Source: Urophycis tenuis
Taxonomy: Eukaryota > Chordata > Actinopteri > Gadiformes > Phycidae
Length of the DNA stretch: 64,000 nt
Assembly: GCA_036785325.1 (NCBI GenBank)
Contig: JAXIVH010000080.1
Location: 200,071 to 264,070 of the forward strand
Reading direction: 5' to 3'
Of this stretch, positions 1 through 11,262 are shown piece after piece; positions within the stretch are counted from its first letter, which is position 1, and each line of letters starts with the position of its first letter. The position numbers were made by a program, and so were the translations under genes. A model generated the notes under the pieces. The model did no database searches. It had not been told where the DNA came from and worked only from the letters and a program-made list of their open reading frames with translations.

Positions 1-190
1 TGATCTATTAAGGCACTGAGATTGTAGTTGGAAATGTTTTGGCAAAATTGGCATCCAGTAAGGCATTGATCATAAATACATTTCAGAAAGATGTGGCACA
101 TTATACACAGGAAAGGCTTATCAGCCACGGGCAGTTCCTCCTCCGCTGGTGAGGTGGATCAGATGTGCGGCTGCTGGTCTAGCAGGGCCT

Positions 191-1628
191 CTACTGCACC
201 AGGTACTCCTAGATTAACCAGAGAGGAACATTAGAGGCGAACGGTGGGATTAGTGATCAAACAACATTGTAGTGCCTGCACAGAACACAAACATACACAA
301 ACTAGTGGATACCAAATTAAACTGATACCTTTCGCTTGTTGAGCCTGACTTGGCAGACAGAAAACAAGCCCACGACCAGGTAGATGGCCGCCGCGATGAA
401 GCAGTTGTAGGCCACCTGGTTGTAGAGACCGTAAACCTTTTGAGGAGGATTTGGACTGAAATATAACAATACAATAGTTAGTTTTGAAGGTCTGCATCCA
501 TGCGTCATAAAGCTTGTGGACATCAACACGCCAGTGTCAGTCCTTTAGGACCGGGGAAGGGTCAGAACCCTCTCTAGTTTGCGCAGTCGGTCTACGGTTC
601 AGTCACGTCTGGTGGGGTCGGACCACCGACATGTTCATGACGGGGGAACGTACTCTCTCAGGTCCTCCTCCGCCAGCGGCACGTCCTCGATCAGCACGGC
701 AGAGTGGGTCCTGAAGAAAACCCCCAGCAGGCCCTGGAGACAACGCGGTGGGTTAGAGTTACTAACCCTAACCCTGTCCTGAAGAAGACCCCCAGCAGGC
801 TTTTAACACGGTGGGTTATAGTTACTAACCCTAACCCTGTCCTGAAGAAGACCCCCAGCAGGCTTTTAACACGGTGGGTTATAGTTACTAACCCTAACCC
901 TGTCCTGAAGAAGACCCCCAGCAGGCTTTTAACACGGTGGGTTATAGTTACTAACCCTAACCCTGTCCTGAAGAAGACCCCCAGCAGCCTTTTAACACGG
1001 TGGGTTATAGTTACTAACCCTGTCCCTAACCCCTAACGGCGTCCCGAAGAAGACCCCTAGCAGGCCCTGGAGACAACACGGTGGGTTTGAGTTACTAACC
1101 CTAACCCTGTTCTAAAGAAGACCCCCAGCAGGCTTTTAACACGGTGGGTTATAGTTACTAACCCTAACCCTGTCCTGAAGAAGACCCCCAGCAGGCTTTT
1201 AACACGGTGGGTTATAGTTACTAACCCTAACCCTGTCCTGAAGAAGACCCCCAGCAGGCTTTTAACACGGTGGGTTATAGTTACTAACCCTAACCCCTAA
1301 CGGCGTCCTGAAGAAGACCCCTAGCAGGCCCTGGAGACAACACGGTGGGTTAGAGTTACAAACCCTAACCCTGTCCCGAAGAAGACCCCCAGCAGGCTCT
1401 GGTGGTTACCACGGTGGGTTAGAGTTACTAACCCTAACCCCTAACTTCGTCCTGAAGAAAACTCACAGCAGGCACCGGAGACAACACGGTGGGTTAGAGT
1501 TGCTAACTTTAACAGCAGGAGGAGCAGGCTAGAAGGAGAGCGGTCAGACCTACCAGCATGATGACCCCCCAGAGGCTGAGCACCAGGCCACAAGTGGCCA
1601 GTTTGGGCCCGCAGACCAAACACGACAT
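191..1628 (-). CDS. rnasek: Ribonuclease kappa (RNASEK), four exons, complete, 99 aa
   Basis: Coding exons on the minus strand are 1628-1554, 733-654, 455-329 and 208-191. Every junction is GT-AG and the lengths (75+80+127+18) give 100 codons including TAG. The protein starts MSCLVCGPKLATCG, has a first membrane helix at about residues 12-32, a lumenal loop with the conserved HSAVLIEDVP block at 35-44, a second helix at about 68-86 (YNCFIAAAIYLVVG), and ends in the family hallmark CQVRLNKRKEYLVQ. Family knowledge: RNASEK is a small two-helix endomembrane protein associated with the V-ATPase and needed for endocytic uptake; an RNase activity was reported for the human protein. Length matches the human 98-aa form. 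The start is the ATG of the exon carrying the conserved N-terminus. Intron 1 holds a 63-bp minisatellite derived partly from exon 2. The gene is divergent from bap18, 620 bp away. No polyadenylation signal is seen before the window edge, so the 3' UTR may run off it. Confidence 0.95.
734..1510. repeat. 63-bp minisatellite in rnasek intron 1
   Basis: About 11 copies of a roughly 63-bp unit; starts of the GAAGAAGACC segment at 781, 844, 907 and 970 are exactly 63 bp apart. Each unit holds a version of the first ~23 bases of rnasek exon 2 (present at 711-733) plus the intronic sequence upstream of its acceptor, including TTAGGG-like stretches. Some units keep the CTCCAG acceptor (for example near 1065 and 1330); others have it replaced by an AAAAG ending. 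The array therefore appears to have grown from the exon-2 boundary. Confidence 0.9.
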
Positions 1629-2248
1629 CTCCTCGATGCTCCTGGACCGTCAGTAGAGCTATTCAGCTGGACACACCGTCGAGGGAATCAACCTCTGAAT
1701 CAGGTGACTTGGTGTCAGCTGACTTCGTGGCCAAACAGGAAGTCAGATGGCTTGGTGTCAGGTGACTTCCTGGTGAAAACCCAAACAGGAAGTCAGGTGA
1801 TCAAAATAAACGTTCGTTATCATGACTTTCTGTAGTTCACTGTGCGTGTGCAATGGCACGGCATCAAATACACGGACGTGGCTGTGTATGCTGTTAACGT
1901 GGAGTTAGGACAACATATAACCTGAACCCTAACGAGCCACGGAACCAGAAGACATAAGACCCAGACAAGTGGGTCTTATCCTGACGTCACACCGGATCCA
2001 CACGTTAACCTCCGTATCCGGCGGGCCTGGGTTCTCCTCCGCGGTGTGACGACTGGGGAAGCTCCGCTTTGAGCTCCTCTTTTCGTTCCGGTCACATCCG
2101 GGCTTTGAGTTAGCCTTGGAGTTAGCCTCGTTTGGTTTGGGTTAGCCTTGGAGTTAGCCTCGTTCGGTTTGAGCTAGCTTGTGGCTCTGTTGTGTTCGGG
2201 AAGACAGCCCCCCCTCCGGTCTCTCGCTGGTTTCGGCAAGAGGGGAAA
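1629..2248. promoter_or_regulatory. Divergent rnasek/bap18 promoter region
   Basis: This 620-bp stretch separates the two divergent start codons and should carry both 5' UTRs and a shared promoter. No TATA box is evident. Two ACAGGAAGT sites (1735-1743, 1785-1793) fit ETS-family binding and lie in a short local duplication; TTCCG and TCCGGG motifs occur near 2086-2101. Both gene families are housekeeping-type, for which shared TATA-less promoters are common. Assignment is by position only. Confidence 0.5.
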
Positions 2249-5200
2249 ATGACTTCAGCCTCAACTAAAGTACGTCTTGTTACTTTTAAAGAGTGTATTC
2301 TCTGGTTGTTTCCAGGATGCTGACATTTTTTTATTTAATGAACGGTCAGCCAATAAGGATGATGGATTAAATGAAAGCAGCCCCCCCTCTTCAATGCTCC
2401 ATCTGAGCGCTCTACAAATGCAGGGTGTTGAGATGAAGCCCAGTACTCTTCACTGGCCGGCCCTTCATCACTTCACAACACGATGATGAATGGGGTGTAG
2501 TAATAATAGGACCAGGCTGTCCGTAGAGGTGCAATACTGTGGAGGTTATCGCCCCTGAATACAGTCAGACAAGATGTATTCTCATGTCCAGGGCTCACCG
2601 TGGACAGACCACCAAGGTTACAAAGACTGCCAGGATTTGATCTGCTTCCTACAATAGGAGGACATCACTATATTTCACTGACCCCTATTACAAACCTTTA
2701 TGTCTTATCCCTGCGAGGAGGTCTTCAGGTCCTTTTCCAGCACTGTGTTGAATTTCTGAATGGTTTATGAATGGTCTTCAATTCCAGGTGGGGGAGATCT
2801 TCTCTGCTGCAGGAGCTGCCTTCACCAAGCTGGGGGACCTCACCATGCAGCTCCACCCAGTAGCCGACACAAGTCCTGCAGGGTAACTCCACCCTAGACC
2901 TGGCATACTGGGACAAGGTTTATAGGCTAGTGTCTAACCCTACACCAGACAGACGGACAGACAGACATACTTTAATGATCCCTGAGGGAAATTGCATAAC
3001 ACACATAGTGGGACAAGGTTTATAGACTAGTGTCCAGCTCTGACGTTGAGGAGGTGTGCTTTGAGGCTAGGGAGTCGTGTTTTCTTTGTCTTGGAGACAG
3101 GACTGGTTCAACTCTGAAAGGTCCACTCTGTGGGGGGAACAGCTCAGGCACTGGGTTAGGGTTAGGGTTAGGCATCCATCTGGGCTGCACCCCTTTTGTT
3201 GAGCACACTTTGTGGACCTCCATGTGGGTGCTTCAGTCCAGCAGATGAATGGGCTTTTGCTTTTTCCTAACTTTTTCCTTCAATCCTAACTGTTAACAGT
3301 TAGCAGTTAGCCCAGCTCATGATTCCCCTGCACACACTGGCTTTAGATGGGGGTTGGTTTGCTACTGCATGACTTCTTTGGATGCATTAAATAATATTGA
3401 AATCTAATATCAATGTAGATTGAAGTGCAGTATCAGGAGCTTGTGGTTCCAGACATCATCTTCCCTGACTTCATGTTCTATGAATGAATGAATGTGGCGG
3501 CTATACTCCGTGTGTTGGGACACGGCCATAGTGGTGGCTGGTTGCCACCTGGTAGTGGTCACGTATTTACTGGGTGGTTATATTTCTCTTGAGCTGCCTC
3601 TCTTGTGATGGTGTCATAGTTCATGTTTTCTAGTTGTCAGGAGCTAGTCTAGCGATGCTGGTCTAGTATTCCTAAACGTTGTCCCTCAATAGATCCCAGG
3701 AGGAGATGTTGATCCTCCACTGTGGGTTTTCCTTCAGGGCTCAGGTCAAGACCCCGGTGAAGCGGAAGCCCCCCAGCGACGGGGGGTCTGTGGTCCCCCC
3801 CGAGGCCACCAGGAAGGCCGTGAAGAAGGCCGGTCCTGGCGGGACCTCGCAGGTTCTCTCTGGTCCCGCTGCGTCTGCGCGCCGGGCTCCCCCATCTGCT
3901 CAGCCCACAGTGAAGAAACAGAAGGGAGCAGGTCAGTGGGCGGTTGGACACCACTGCTTTATATCTACTTTGTTGCTCACACAGTTTGACCTTTTGACCC
4001 TGATCCTTAAAGGCTGTTTCTGTGTGTCCGCGCGTGAATCCAGAAAATTACTTCCCGAATCTGTAAAAACTTTACATTTTCCCCTCCGTGACGCTCCCCC
4101 CAGCAGCAGTCTGTCTAAAGGACATTTGTTCCACTTTAAAAGGGTTTCCACCCTAAAAGGGTTTCCACCCATAGTCCCTCCAGAAGGCCCCAACAGGTTT
4201 GACAGTTACCTCAATGGAAGCCGATGGCACCTGTTGGCTTCCGTCAGTGAACTGAGAGAGTGAATCTGAAATCCAAAAAGGCCGTTTTGAGTTTTTGAAC
4301 GCTTGGACTTTATTATGTGGACCGTTTACTCAAACTAACTCTCCGGTGCACACGGGGACCATCACTGAAATGTCTGAAGTTGGAGAAGCTGCAGTGGTGC
4401 ATTTATAGCATTATAGTGTTCAATTTAAAATGTGATTAAAAATGTGAGAACCAACCCTGACACCATTTGTACCTTGGTCTGCATTAAAGGATGGATACCC
4501 AACCCAAGCCTGACAGGACCCGATGGGCCGGGTCGGGTTCGGACAAATATTTAGAAATTATGCTCGGGTTCGGGTCGGGCTCGGTCACATCTGTGCAATT
4601 TGACATTTGTAATTTACCCGCGCGTTAACCCGCGCATGTTGTGCTAAAAAAAAAGCTTGATGCCTGTCAGGCTCGGGTTGGGTTCTGTTTCTGTTCTGTC
4701 GGATGCGGGCCGTGCTCCGACAGAAAATTCCGGCCTGACGCGCATTCTAGTCTGCATGAGAGGACTTCCTCTACAGGTGAAACACGTGCAATAGCACGCA
4801 TTCCCTCTGATTGGCTGACATGGTTACCACCAGATCAAACTGAGCTGAAGGCTGCTGCTTAAACAGCCTCCAGGACACCTGAGCTGTGACAGGTTTCCTC
4901 CATGCCATGGCGTGTTCAGGCAGTCATAAGGATCACCAACTAAGTACAGACGGATGTACAAGTACACACCTTTAAAATTGTTTGTAATTTGCTTTATTCA
5001 ACAGGACGTTTTGGTTGTGTATATCATACATACGAATATTCTGAAATATTGAATTTTTATTATTCTTTAAATTAAATTAATGAATATAATTAATATAAAA
5101 TTATATATATTTAGATGCAACAAGCATAATTAAATAAACACTCTGAGATTATAAATACACTGAGAAAAAATGTGCAATGTTTTAACAGTATTCACATTTT

Positions 5201-5788
5201 TGTGTGTGTGTGTTTGTGTGTGTGTGGGTGTGGGTGTGTGTGTGTGTGTGTGTGTGTGTTTTCCAAAGCAATCAATTTCTTGTTTTTTTTCGTAAACAGG
5301 CAGATGACTGAGAAGCAACATTTCTCCTAGGACCCATCCTTTGTTTCATGTCATATGGCACCTAAAGAGGGGACCGAACACATGTAGTAAAATGACCGTT
5401 CCCTTTTCCAGATGTGACGCTGAGTGCTCTGAACGACTCCGACGTGAACAGCGATCTGGTGGACATGGAAGGGCTCGGACAGGGCTCCAACTCCAAAAAA
5501 CTCAACAACTTTGATCAAGGTCAATCTTGGCGTCATCTTTTAAATGACAAAAGACGATAAATGTCAATTCCCCTCCAAAAGGCTCTTGGAATTGTGACCA
5601 CGTTCATGGTCTGCACACATTTTTGTCCTGACCGAACGTCCTTGGTATCTGAGTGTTATCTTCAGATGTGCGATGCGGATGCGGTTGTCAAAGTAACATG
5701 TGTTGTCCTTTTTTTCCTTCCAGATAATCTGAACATAGACTCCAGCCTGATCCTGAACTCCACTCACCTCCCTCTACTGTCCCGGTGA
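2249..5788 (+). CDS. bap18: BAP18 chromatin complex subunit (C17orf49 homologue); SANT exon not found
   Basis: Visible coding exons are 2249-2269 (MTSASTK), 2788-2882 (VGEIFSAAGAAFTKLG... to SPAG), 3738-3931 (AQVKTPVKRK... to VKKQKGA), 5412-5519 (DVTLSALNDSD...) and 5724-5788 (ending LPLLSR, TGA). BAP18 is a nuclear subunit of BPTF/NURF and MLL1-WDR5 complexes that reads H3K4me3-marked chromatin. The N-terminal block, the VKRK stretch after the SANT domain and the VTLSALNDSD acidic block are diagnostic. The SANT exon, expected between 2882 and 3738, is absent on the plus strand. Exon 2 ends in phase 2 and the 3738 exon supplies the one missing base, so direct splicing stays in frame and would give 160 aa without a SANT domain. 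The last exon adds about 20 residues beyond the human FDQ ending. A lysine/proline-rich low-complexity segment lies mid-protein. Confidence 0.85.
2950..2998 (+). repeat. Retroelement tail fragment
   Basis: A run of ACAG/ACGG repeats is followed by CTTTAATGATCCCTGAGG, the kind of sequence found at the 3' ends of fish LINEs (compare 33003-33075 and 36630-36700). It sits in the bap18 intron where the SANT exon would be expected. Confidence 0.5.
5201..5261. repeat. (GT)n microsatellite in bap18 intron
   Basis: Imperfect TG dinucleotide run with TTTG and GGTG interruptions, about 150 bp upstream of bap18 exon 5412-5519. Confidence 0.9.
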
Positions 5789-6073
5789 CCTGAGGACCAC
5801 GACAGACCAAGCACTGCCTTCAGTTGTCTTGTTCTCTCCTCCCCATTCTGGCAGCTCTTTAAAATGTGGAACCATGTAAAAGTCTTTTTTTAAATATTTT
5901 TTTTCTTGTAATTTCCGTTGTTGCTTGTGATGTCAATAGAGAACGAGTGTAAAGGAATGAAGCACAGGACTCCTGAGTGATTCAGAATGAATTTCATCCC
6001 TATTGTCATTCAGTTGTACAATTTTCCAACAAATTGCCATTTTCATTCAAAATATGTATGAAATATTCGGCCT

Positions 6074-6079
6074 AATAAA
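6074..6079 (+). terminator. Likely bap18 polyadenylation signal
   Basis: Canonical AATAAA 286 bp after the bap18 stop codon, the first strong hexamer downstream. A second AATAAA lies near 6157. Confidence 0.55.
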
Positions 6080-8138
6080 TGACAGGAGTTATTGTATACA
6101 TTTATAGTTAATATACAGTACAATCAAACGTTTTTCTTTTTTCTTTTTCTTTTTTTAAATAAATGACATTATGGCAAAACAGCTACGTCATAGATAATGT
6201 AATCTTTATATTAAAGTTGGCTTTTTTTAAGTATTTCCACCAGATTTCAGTTTAAAGGGATACGGAGAGGAAACATGATGGAAGCGGTCTGCAGACTGGC
6301 TGATGGCTATAGTTTTATCGGTTTGTAGAAAAACCACGAACAAATTTTTTTCGTGTTATTGGCCCTCGTTTCGAATAGCGACTACTGGAAAACACAGTAT
6401 AAATCTTTGTAAAGTAAAAGTGTATGCCTCTCACATGACGAGGCTCCTATAACTGCACATCATTGGAAGCGGCTAACGGAGAGCTAATGCTAACTCAGCG
6501 CACCCCCCTCCCTGGCCGCACGGTGGTGCGTTTGGACCGGTAGGACCAGCACTGGGTGGAGGGTTCATCACCAACCAGAAGCAGTCTGCCCAACATCATG
6601 GAAGGTGCTTTTTATGTCCCGAATAGATTGAAGAACATCGAACGCAAATCTGCAACGTTTTTCTCTGATTGTAATCATATTTTATAGTCTAGTGTCTCAA
6701 TAGGAGGACTTCAAGAGAGGATACATAATCAATACACAACATAATGCATAGACCTATATGAAATATATAAAAGTATATTTTGCACATCTTGGTAAAATGT
6801 GTATGAATTATACAATAAATCAAGCAATAGCAACAGATAAGCAGTAACTAAGTGATCTCATTTTGAATGTAGTTTTACTGTGTGTGTGTGACTGACTGAC
6901 TGGAGCAGCACAAACCATAGGCCTATCGGCAACCCAGAGGGGTCACACTGGAGGTGAACCTTCTGTTCTGAAGGAGCTGTCCATACTTTACTCACATTAA
7001 GACGTGAGCCTAAAGGAGATACGTGGATGTGTTTCTTCTAACTAGCTAAAGAAGTTGCTTCGGTAAGCTTTGGCCTCGATTTCAAAATTAACTTGCTTGA
7101 TTATAGTGTCTTTGTGGTCCACAGCCAAAAACCTGCACGTAGTCACTTTCTCTCACTATCATCTCTGTTCCTCATCTGTATCATCTCTGTTCCTCTTCTG
7201 TACCTTCTCACTATCAGCTCAGGATCCGACAGTGTAGTGATAGTGTTTAAAAGTACAGGACTAGACAGTGTGGTGATGGTGTCTATTAAAGGTACAGGAT
7301 CGGACAGCGTAGCCTAATCCTAGATTTTTGTAGATTTTGTTTTAAATTGGGGCTTTTTTTGTCTGTGTTCCAGTGATGAATGACTACAGATGGTGAACCT
7401 TCACCATAGCGATGAGATGTCCTTCTACTTGAAACATGGTCGATATCTGAGGCTCAGAAACCAAAACCCTTTGGCAAAGTTGCATATCCTACATAGAAAA
7501 TGTTTGACCTAGAGATGTTCTAAATCCTCAACTAACTAAATGTACATTTCAAAATCACAACTTGATACCTTATAATCTTGAGGTTGTATCCATTATTAAT
7601 CTATAATTTGGATATAAACTATATGAATATATACATATATAAAGATGTCTTAGTGTGTTATTCATTTATATATTATCATACATGTTATACTGGAAATTGC
7701 AGAAATGTCTCATTTTAAGTCAATGTGACTTCCCTTCAGATTATAGACATTGGCTAATTCTGATGACATGTTGTAAAATAAGCATTATATTAGAACTACA
7801 GTTTGTACAAAAAAAAGAAATAATAATGGTGCTAGACATCCCGGCGTTTATAATTCTCGGTCCTTCGGATAGAGTTGAGTCAAGAGCAGTGCGTGTGTTT
7901 GACTCCTCTGTTCCTTAAGGTGCATGAGCTTCCATGGTGTGGGAATGGCGTTCCACTGGAAGGAATGGTGTACTCGGACTGGTGTACAGGCCCAAGCAGA
8001 ATCATGACTCACTCTCCCTAATTGGTAAAGCACCATTGTATCTATCCTTCTTGCACTATACTACTTTAAAGCGAATGCCCATTTCAAATAATAATGAATT
8101 GGTTATCTAAAAAAAGGATGGTTAGTGAACCGATGACA
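6080..8138. other. Intergenic, AT-rich; no gene recognised
   Basis: Between bap18 and the 3' end of the P2Y receptor. No exon with recognisable homology is seen. About 7215-7310 holds two diverged copies of a ~45-bp unit containing GTACAGGA and GACAGTGT. Part of the region is probably the receptor's 3' UTR, but I could not pick a polyadenylation site. Confidence 0.5.
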
Positions 8139-9545
8139 TCATCCATTGGTGTATGTCACTTTGTCCAGGCCTCTGTGGACGGACACCGACGTGTCCCGCA
8201 AGTCTTTGCGCCGCACCTCCTCCCCGAGCGGCCCCTCCCCACGCCCCCCCGCCGCCGCCGTGGCGCCCCGCAGAGCGCCAGGCCTCGCCGGCGGCCCCGC
8301 GCTGCCGCCGGTCGCCCGGCAACAGGACGGCGCGCCGCCCTTGTCCTTGGTGAGGAAGTAGAGCAGGGCGTTGAGCCAGGCGTTGAAGGAGGCCAGCGGC
8401 CGCGTGATCTTGTAGCACATGGACACCGCGGTCATGGTGTGGCAGGGAACCCCCTGGGTCACCTTCAGCACCAGGAACAGCGTCCTGGTGACGTGGAAGG
8501 GGAAGAAGCAGAGCGCAAACAGGAGGGTGATGGTGACGATCGTCTTGATGGACTTGCGGCGGCGGCGGGCGTACGGGTGGCCCCCGAAAAACATGGAATA
8601 GCTGGGGTCTCCCGGGAAAAACCCCTTCCTGACTTCACTGCCCTCGGTGTCTGCATCCCCGGCGGCGATGAACCCGGCCAGGTCCTGTCCCCCCCCTCCC
8701 CCCGCCTCCTCCGCCGCCCTGTGTGCGCGCGGCTGGGTGCGCAGGGTCCTGAATATGGTGAGCACCACGTGAGAGTAGCACCAGGCGATGATGGTGAACG
8801 GCAGGAAGAAGCCGAGCAGGTGGAGCACGATCCCGTAGGGCACGTAGTCGGGGAACTCCTCGTCGATGGCGTCGTCCCAACAGTTCTGGTACCCCTCCAG
8901 GGCTCCTCCCCGCTGGTCCTGGCGGCTGCTGTTCATCAGGGACTCTTCCTCGGGGAAGGCCCCGCCTCCAGCGGCCCCCGCCGGCCGCTTCACCCAGCCA
9001 CTTTGGGCGAAGCGAAAGATGGGGCAGGTGAGCGCAAACACGATGGCCCAAATGAGGACACAGGTCCACTTCACGGCCCTCTTGGTCTCCAGGACGACGG
9101 TCCTCATGGGGTGACAGATGCCCCGGTAGCGGTGCACGGAGATGCACGTGAGGAAGAAGATGGAGCAGTAGAGGTTGAAGTAGAACAGGAAGCGCACCAG
9201 GCGGCACATGAAGTCCCCGAACACCCAGCGGTCTCTCATGACGTAGCTTGCCACCAGGAAGGGCAGGGACAGGCCGTACATGAAGTCCGTGGAGGCCAGG
9301 TTCACCATGTAGATCAGGGACGCGTTCCAGCGCTTCCGGCGGCGGAACGACCGGTAGAGGACGACGGCGTTGAGCGAGATGCTGAAGACGAAGGTGAAGA
9401 GATAACAGATGGGAAGGAAAATGTACTTGTAGGACTCGTCGATGCTGCAAGAGGAGGAGAGGTGGGCGAGGGGAGAGGGAGGCGCAGACGTGTTCAGGAA
9501 GGGCTGCAGCCCCGTCACGTTGTACCTGCTCACAGCCGGATCCAT
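8139..9545 (-). CDS. P2Y-type G-protein-coupled nucleotide receptor, single exon, 468 aa
   Basis: A class A receptor of the plasma membrane that should bind extracellular nucleotides. Seven hydrophobic helices lie at about residues 41-64, 76-100, 113-136, 159-178, 236-257, 333-360 and 372-398. Features: N-glycosylation sites NVT (9) and NTS (18), the Cys114-Cys222 disulfide pair, the DRY equivalent HRY at 139, and the two P2Y nucleotide-binding signatures, H351-x-x-R354 in helix 6 (FPFHVTR) and K379-x-x-R382 in helix 7. The usual helix-7 DPxLY reads NALLY here. Extracellular loop 2 (about 183-220) and intracellular loop 3 (about 268-329, Gly/Ala/Arg-rich) are unusually long, as is the GC-rich C-tail. 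The overall pattern recalls amphibian P2Y8 and avian tp2y more than P2Y1 or P2Y2, but I do not assign a symbol. I chose the ATG at 9545 because it precedes a glycosylated extracellular N-terminus; an in-frame ATG at 9626 would add 27 residues without a signal peptide. Confidence 0.9.
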   Translation of the reverse strand: MDPAVSRYNVTGLQPFLNTSAPPSPLAHLSSSCSIDESYKYIFLPICYLFTFVFSISLNAVVLYRSFRRRKRWNASLIYMVNLASTDFMYGLSLPFLVASYVMRDRWVFGDFMCRLVRFLFYFNLYCSIFFLTCISVHRYRGICHPMRTVVLETKRAVKWTCVLIWAIVFALTCPIFRFAQSGWVKRPAGAAGGGAFPEEESLMNSSRQDQRGGALEGYQNCWDDAIDEEFPDYVPYGIVLHLLGFFLPFTIIAWCYSHVVLTIFRTLRTQPRAHRAAEEAGGGGGQDLAGFIAAGDADTEGSEVRKGFFPGDPSYSMFFGGHPYARRRRKSIKTIVTITLLFALCFFPFHVTRTLFLVLKVTQGVPCHTMTAVSMCYKITRPLASFNAWLNALLYFLTKDKGGAPSCCRATGGSAGPPARPGALRGATAAAGGRGEGPLGEEVRRKDLRDTSVSVHRGLDKVTYTNG

Positions 9546-9839
9546 GGTTAGGAGCCCTCGGGCTGGGACTGCTGTGAGTGGCTTTGAGGCTCTGTGGTCC
9601 TGGTAGCCTGCCCGGGGCCCAGGCATCCTGCGTTAGACGATGTGGTCTTGAGGCCTTGAGGAATTATTACAATAGAACACTCTTCAGCTTCTAGCCTGAG
9701 AGGGGATGGGACACAAAGACTTGTTTCAACAAATCATTAATCATGTGAGCAGAACAACTGGCCCAGTTAATATTTTCTTGACTGAACATGATATTGTTTG
9801 GACTTCTCCAATACCTGTGTCTTCTGCCACCCCTGATAT

Positions 9840-10635
9840 ACAGTCCTGTTATACACTGCTGGCTCTCTGGTTACATCCATGTTGTACACTGCTGGTTCTC
9901 TGGTTAACTCACTGTTGTACACTGCTGGTTCTCTGGTTAACTCCCTGTTGTACACTGCTGGTTCTCTGGTTAACTCCCTGTTGAACCATCAGTGTATAAC
10001 AGGACTGTAACCACAGTCCTGTTATACTGTGGTTCTCTGCTGGTTCTCTGGTTAACTCCCTGTTATACACTGCTGGTTCTCTGTTTAACTCCCTGTTATA
10101 CACTGCTGGTTCTCTGTTTAGTCCTGTTATACACTGCTGTTTCTCTGGTTAACTCTCTGTTATACACTGCTAGTTCTGTTTAACTCCCTGTTATACACTG
10201 CTGGTTCTCTGTTTAACTCCCTGTTATACACTGCTAGTTCTCTGTTTAGTCCTGTTATACAACGCTGGTTCTCTGTTTAGTCATGTTATACACTGCTGGT
10301 TCTCTGGTTAATCCTGTTATACACTGATGGTTCTGTGGTTACATCCCTGTCATACACTGATGGTTCTCTAGTTACAGTCCTGTTATACACTGATGGTTCT
10401 GTGGTTACAGTCCTGTTATACACTGATGGTTCTCTGGTTACCTCCCTGTTATACACTGATGGTTCTGTGGTTACATCCCTGTTATACACTGATGGTTCTG
10501 TGGTTACATCCCTGTTATACACTGATGGTTCTGTGGTTACATCCCTGTTATACACTGATGGTTCTGTGGTTACAGTCCTGTTATACACTGATGGTTCTCT
10601 GGTTACCTCCCTGTTATACACGGCTGGTTCTTTAC
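9840..10635. repeat. 33-bp minisatellite upstream of the P2Y gene
   Basis: Units built on CTGTTATACACTG plus GGTTCTCTGGTTA. The central copies (10320-10620) are regular at 33 bp; the outer ones vary with deletions. Starts about 300 bp upstream of the receptor ATG. Open frames across it are repeat artefacts. Confidence 0.9.
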
Positions 10636-10744
10636 CTTCCTGTGTACAGCTGCATGCTGCTGAATCGTTCTCTTCTCACTCCATTAACTCAGCAATGAGT
10701 AACCACACTTCCCTTGGATTGCTCAGTTCATCTCTTTGTTCATC

Positions 10745-10745
<1 letters not shown>

Positions 10746-10788
<43 letters not shown>
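10746..10788. repeat. (CA)n microsatellite
   Basis: About 21 uninterrupted CA dinucleotides. Confidence 0.95.
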
Positions 10789-10789
<1 letters not shown>

Positions 10790-11262
10790 AGTCATCTTAG
10801 CGTTACTCTTTGCTCCCACCTCATAGTGAGAATCTGCTAACCTGTTGGCTAATGGCTGGTAGAACATGGAGATGTGACTACTCCCAGGTTACAGGGTTGC
10901 CATTGATTCGTTAGGGCGTCTACTCACACCAAGGAATAGTCAGTATGTCATCAAGCAGTTCTTTTGGTATTATTTGGTCAAAAATTAGGAGAGGATTAGC
11001 TGAAGGATAAACCCATGTCCTGCTCCCCTTCAATCATGTAGTATTTTAATGAGCATGTGTAATATTGCAATAAAACATGTATAGTGTTTACGTTAATGTG
11101 TATAATATTTTAAGTGACATATGGCATCGTGTAGTATTGACAATAACATGTGCAATATTATTATGAATATGCAATATTATAATTAACATGTAATACTATT
11201 ATTAACATGTGTAGTATTTAAATTAACGTGTGTATTATTTAAATTAGCATGTCATATACTTA

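Noticed and set aside
8094..9551. 485-codon open frame antisense to the P2Y gene
   Set aside because: It mirrors the GC-rich receptor gene on the other strand, has no domain, and is explained by third-position G/C bias.
9546..9626. Upstream in-frame ATG extending the P2Y receptor by 27 residues
   Set aside because: The extension has no signal peptide or similarity to receptor N-termini; the downstream ATG gives the usual layout.
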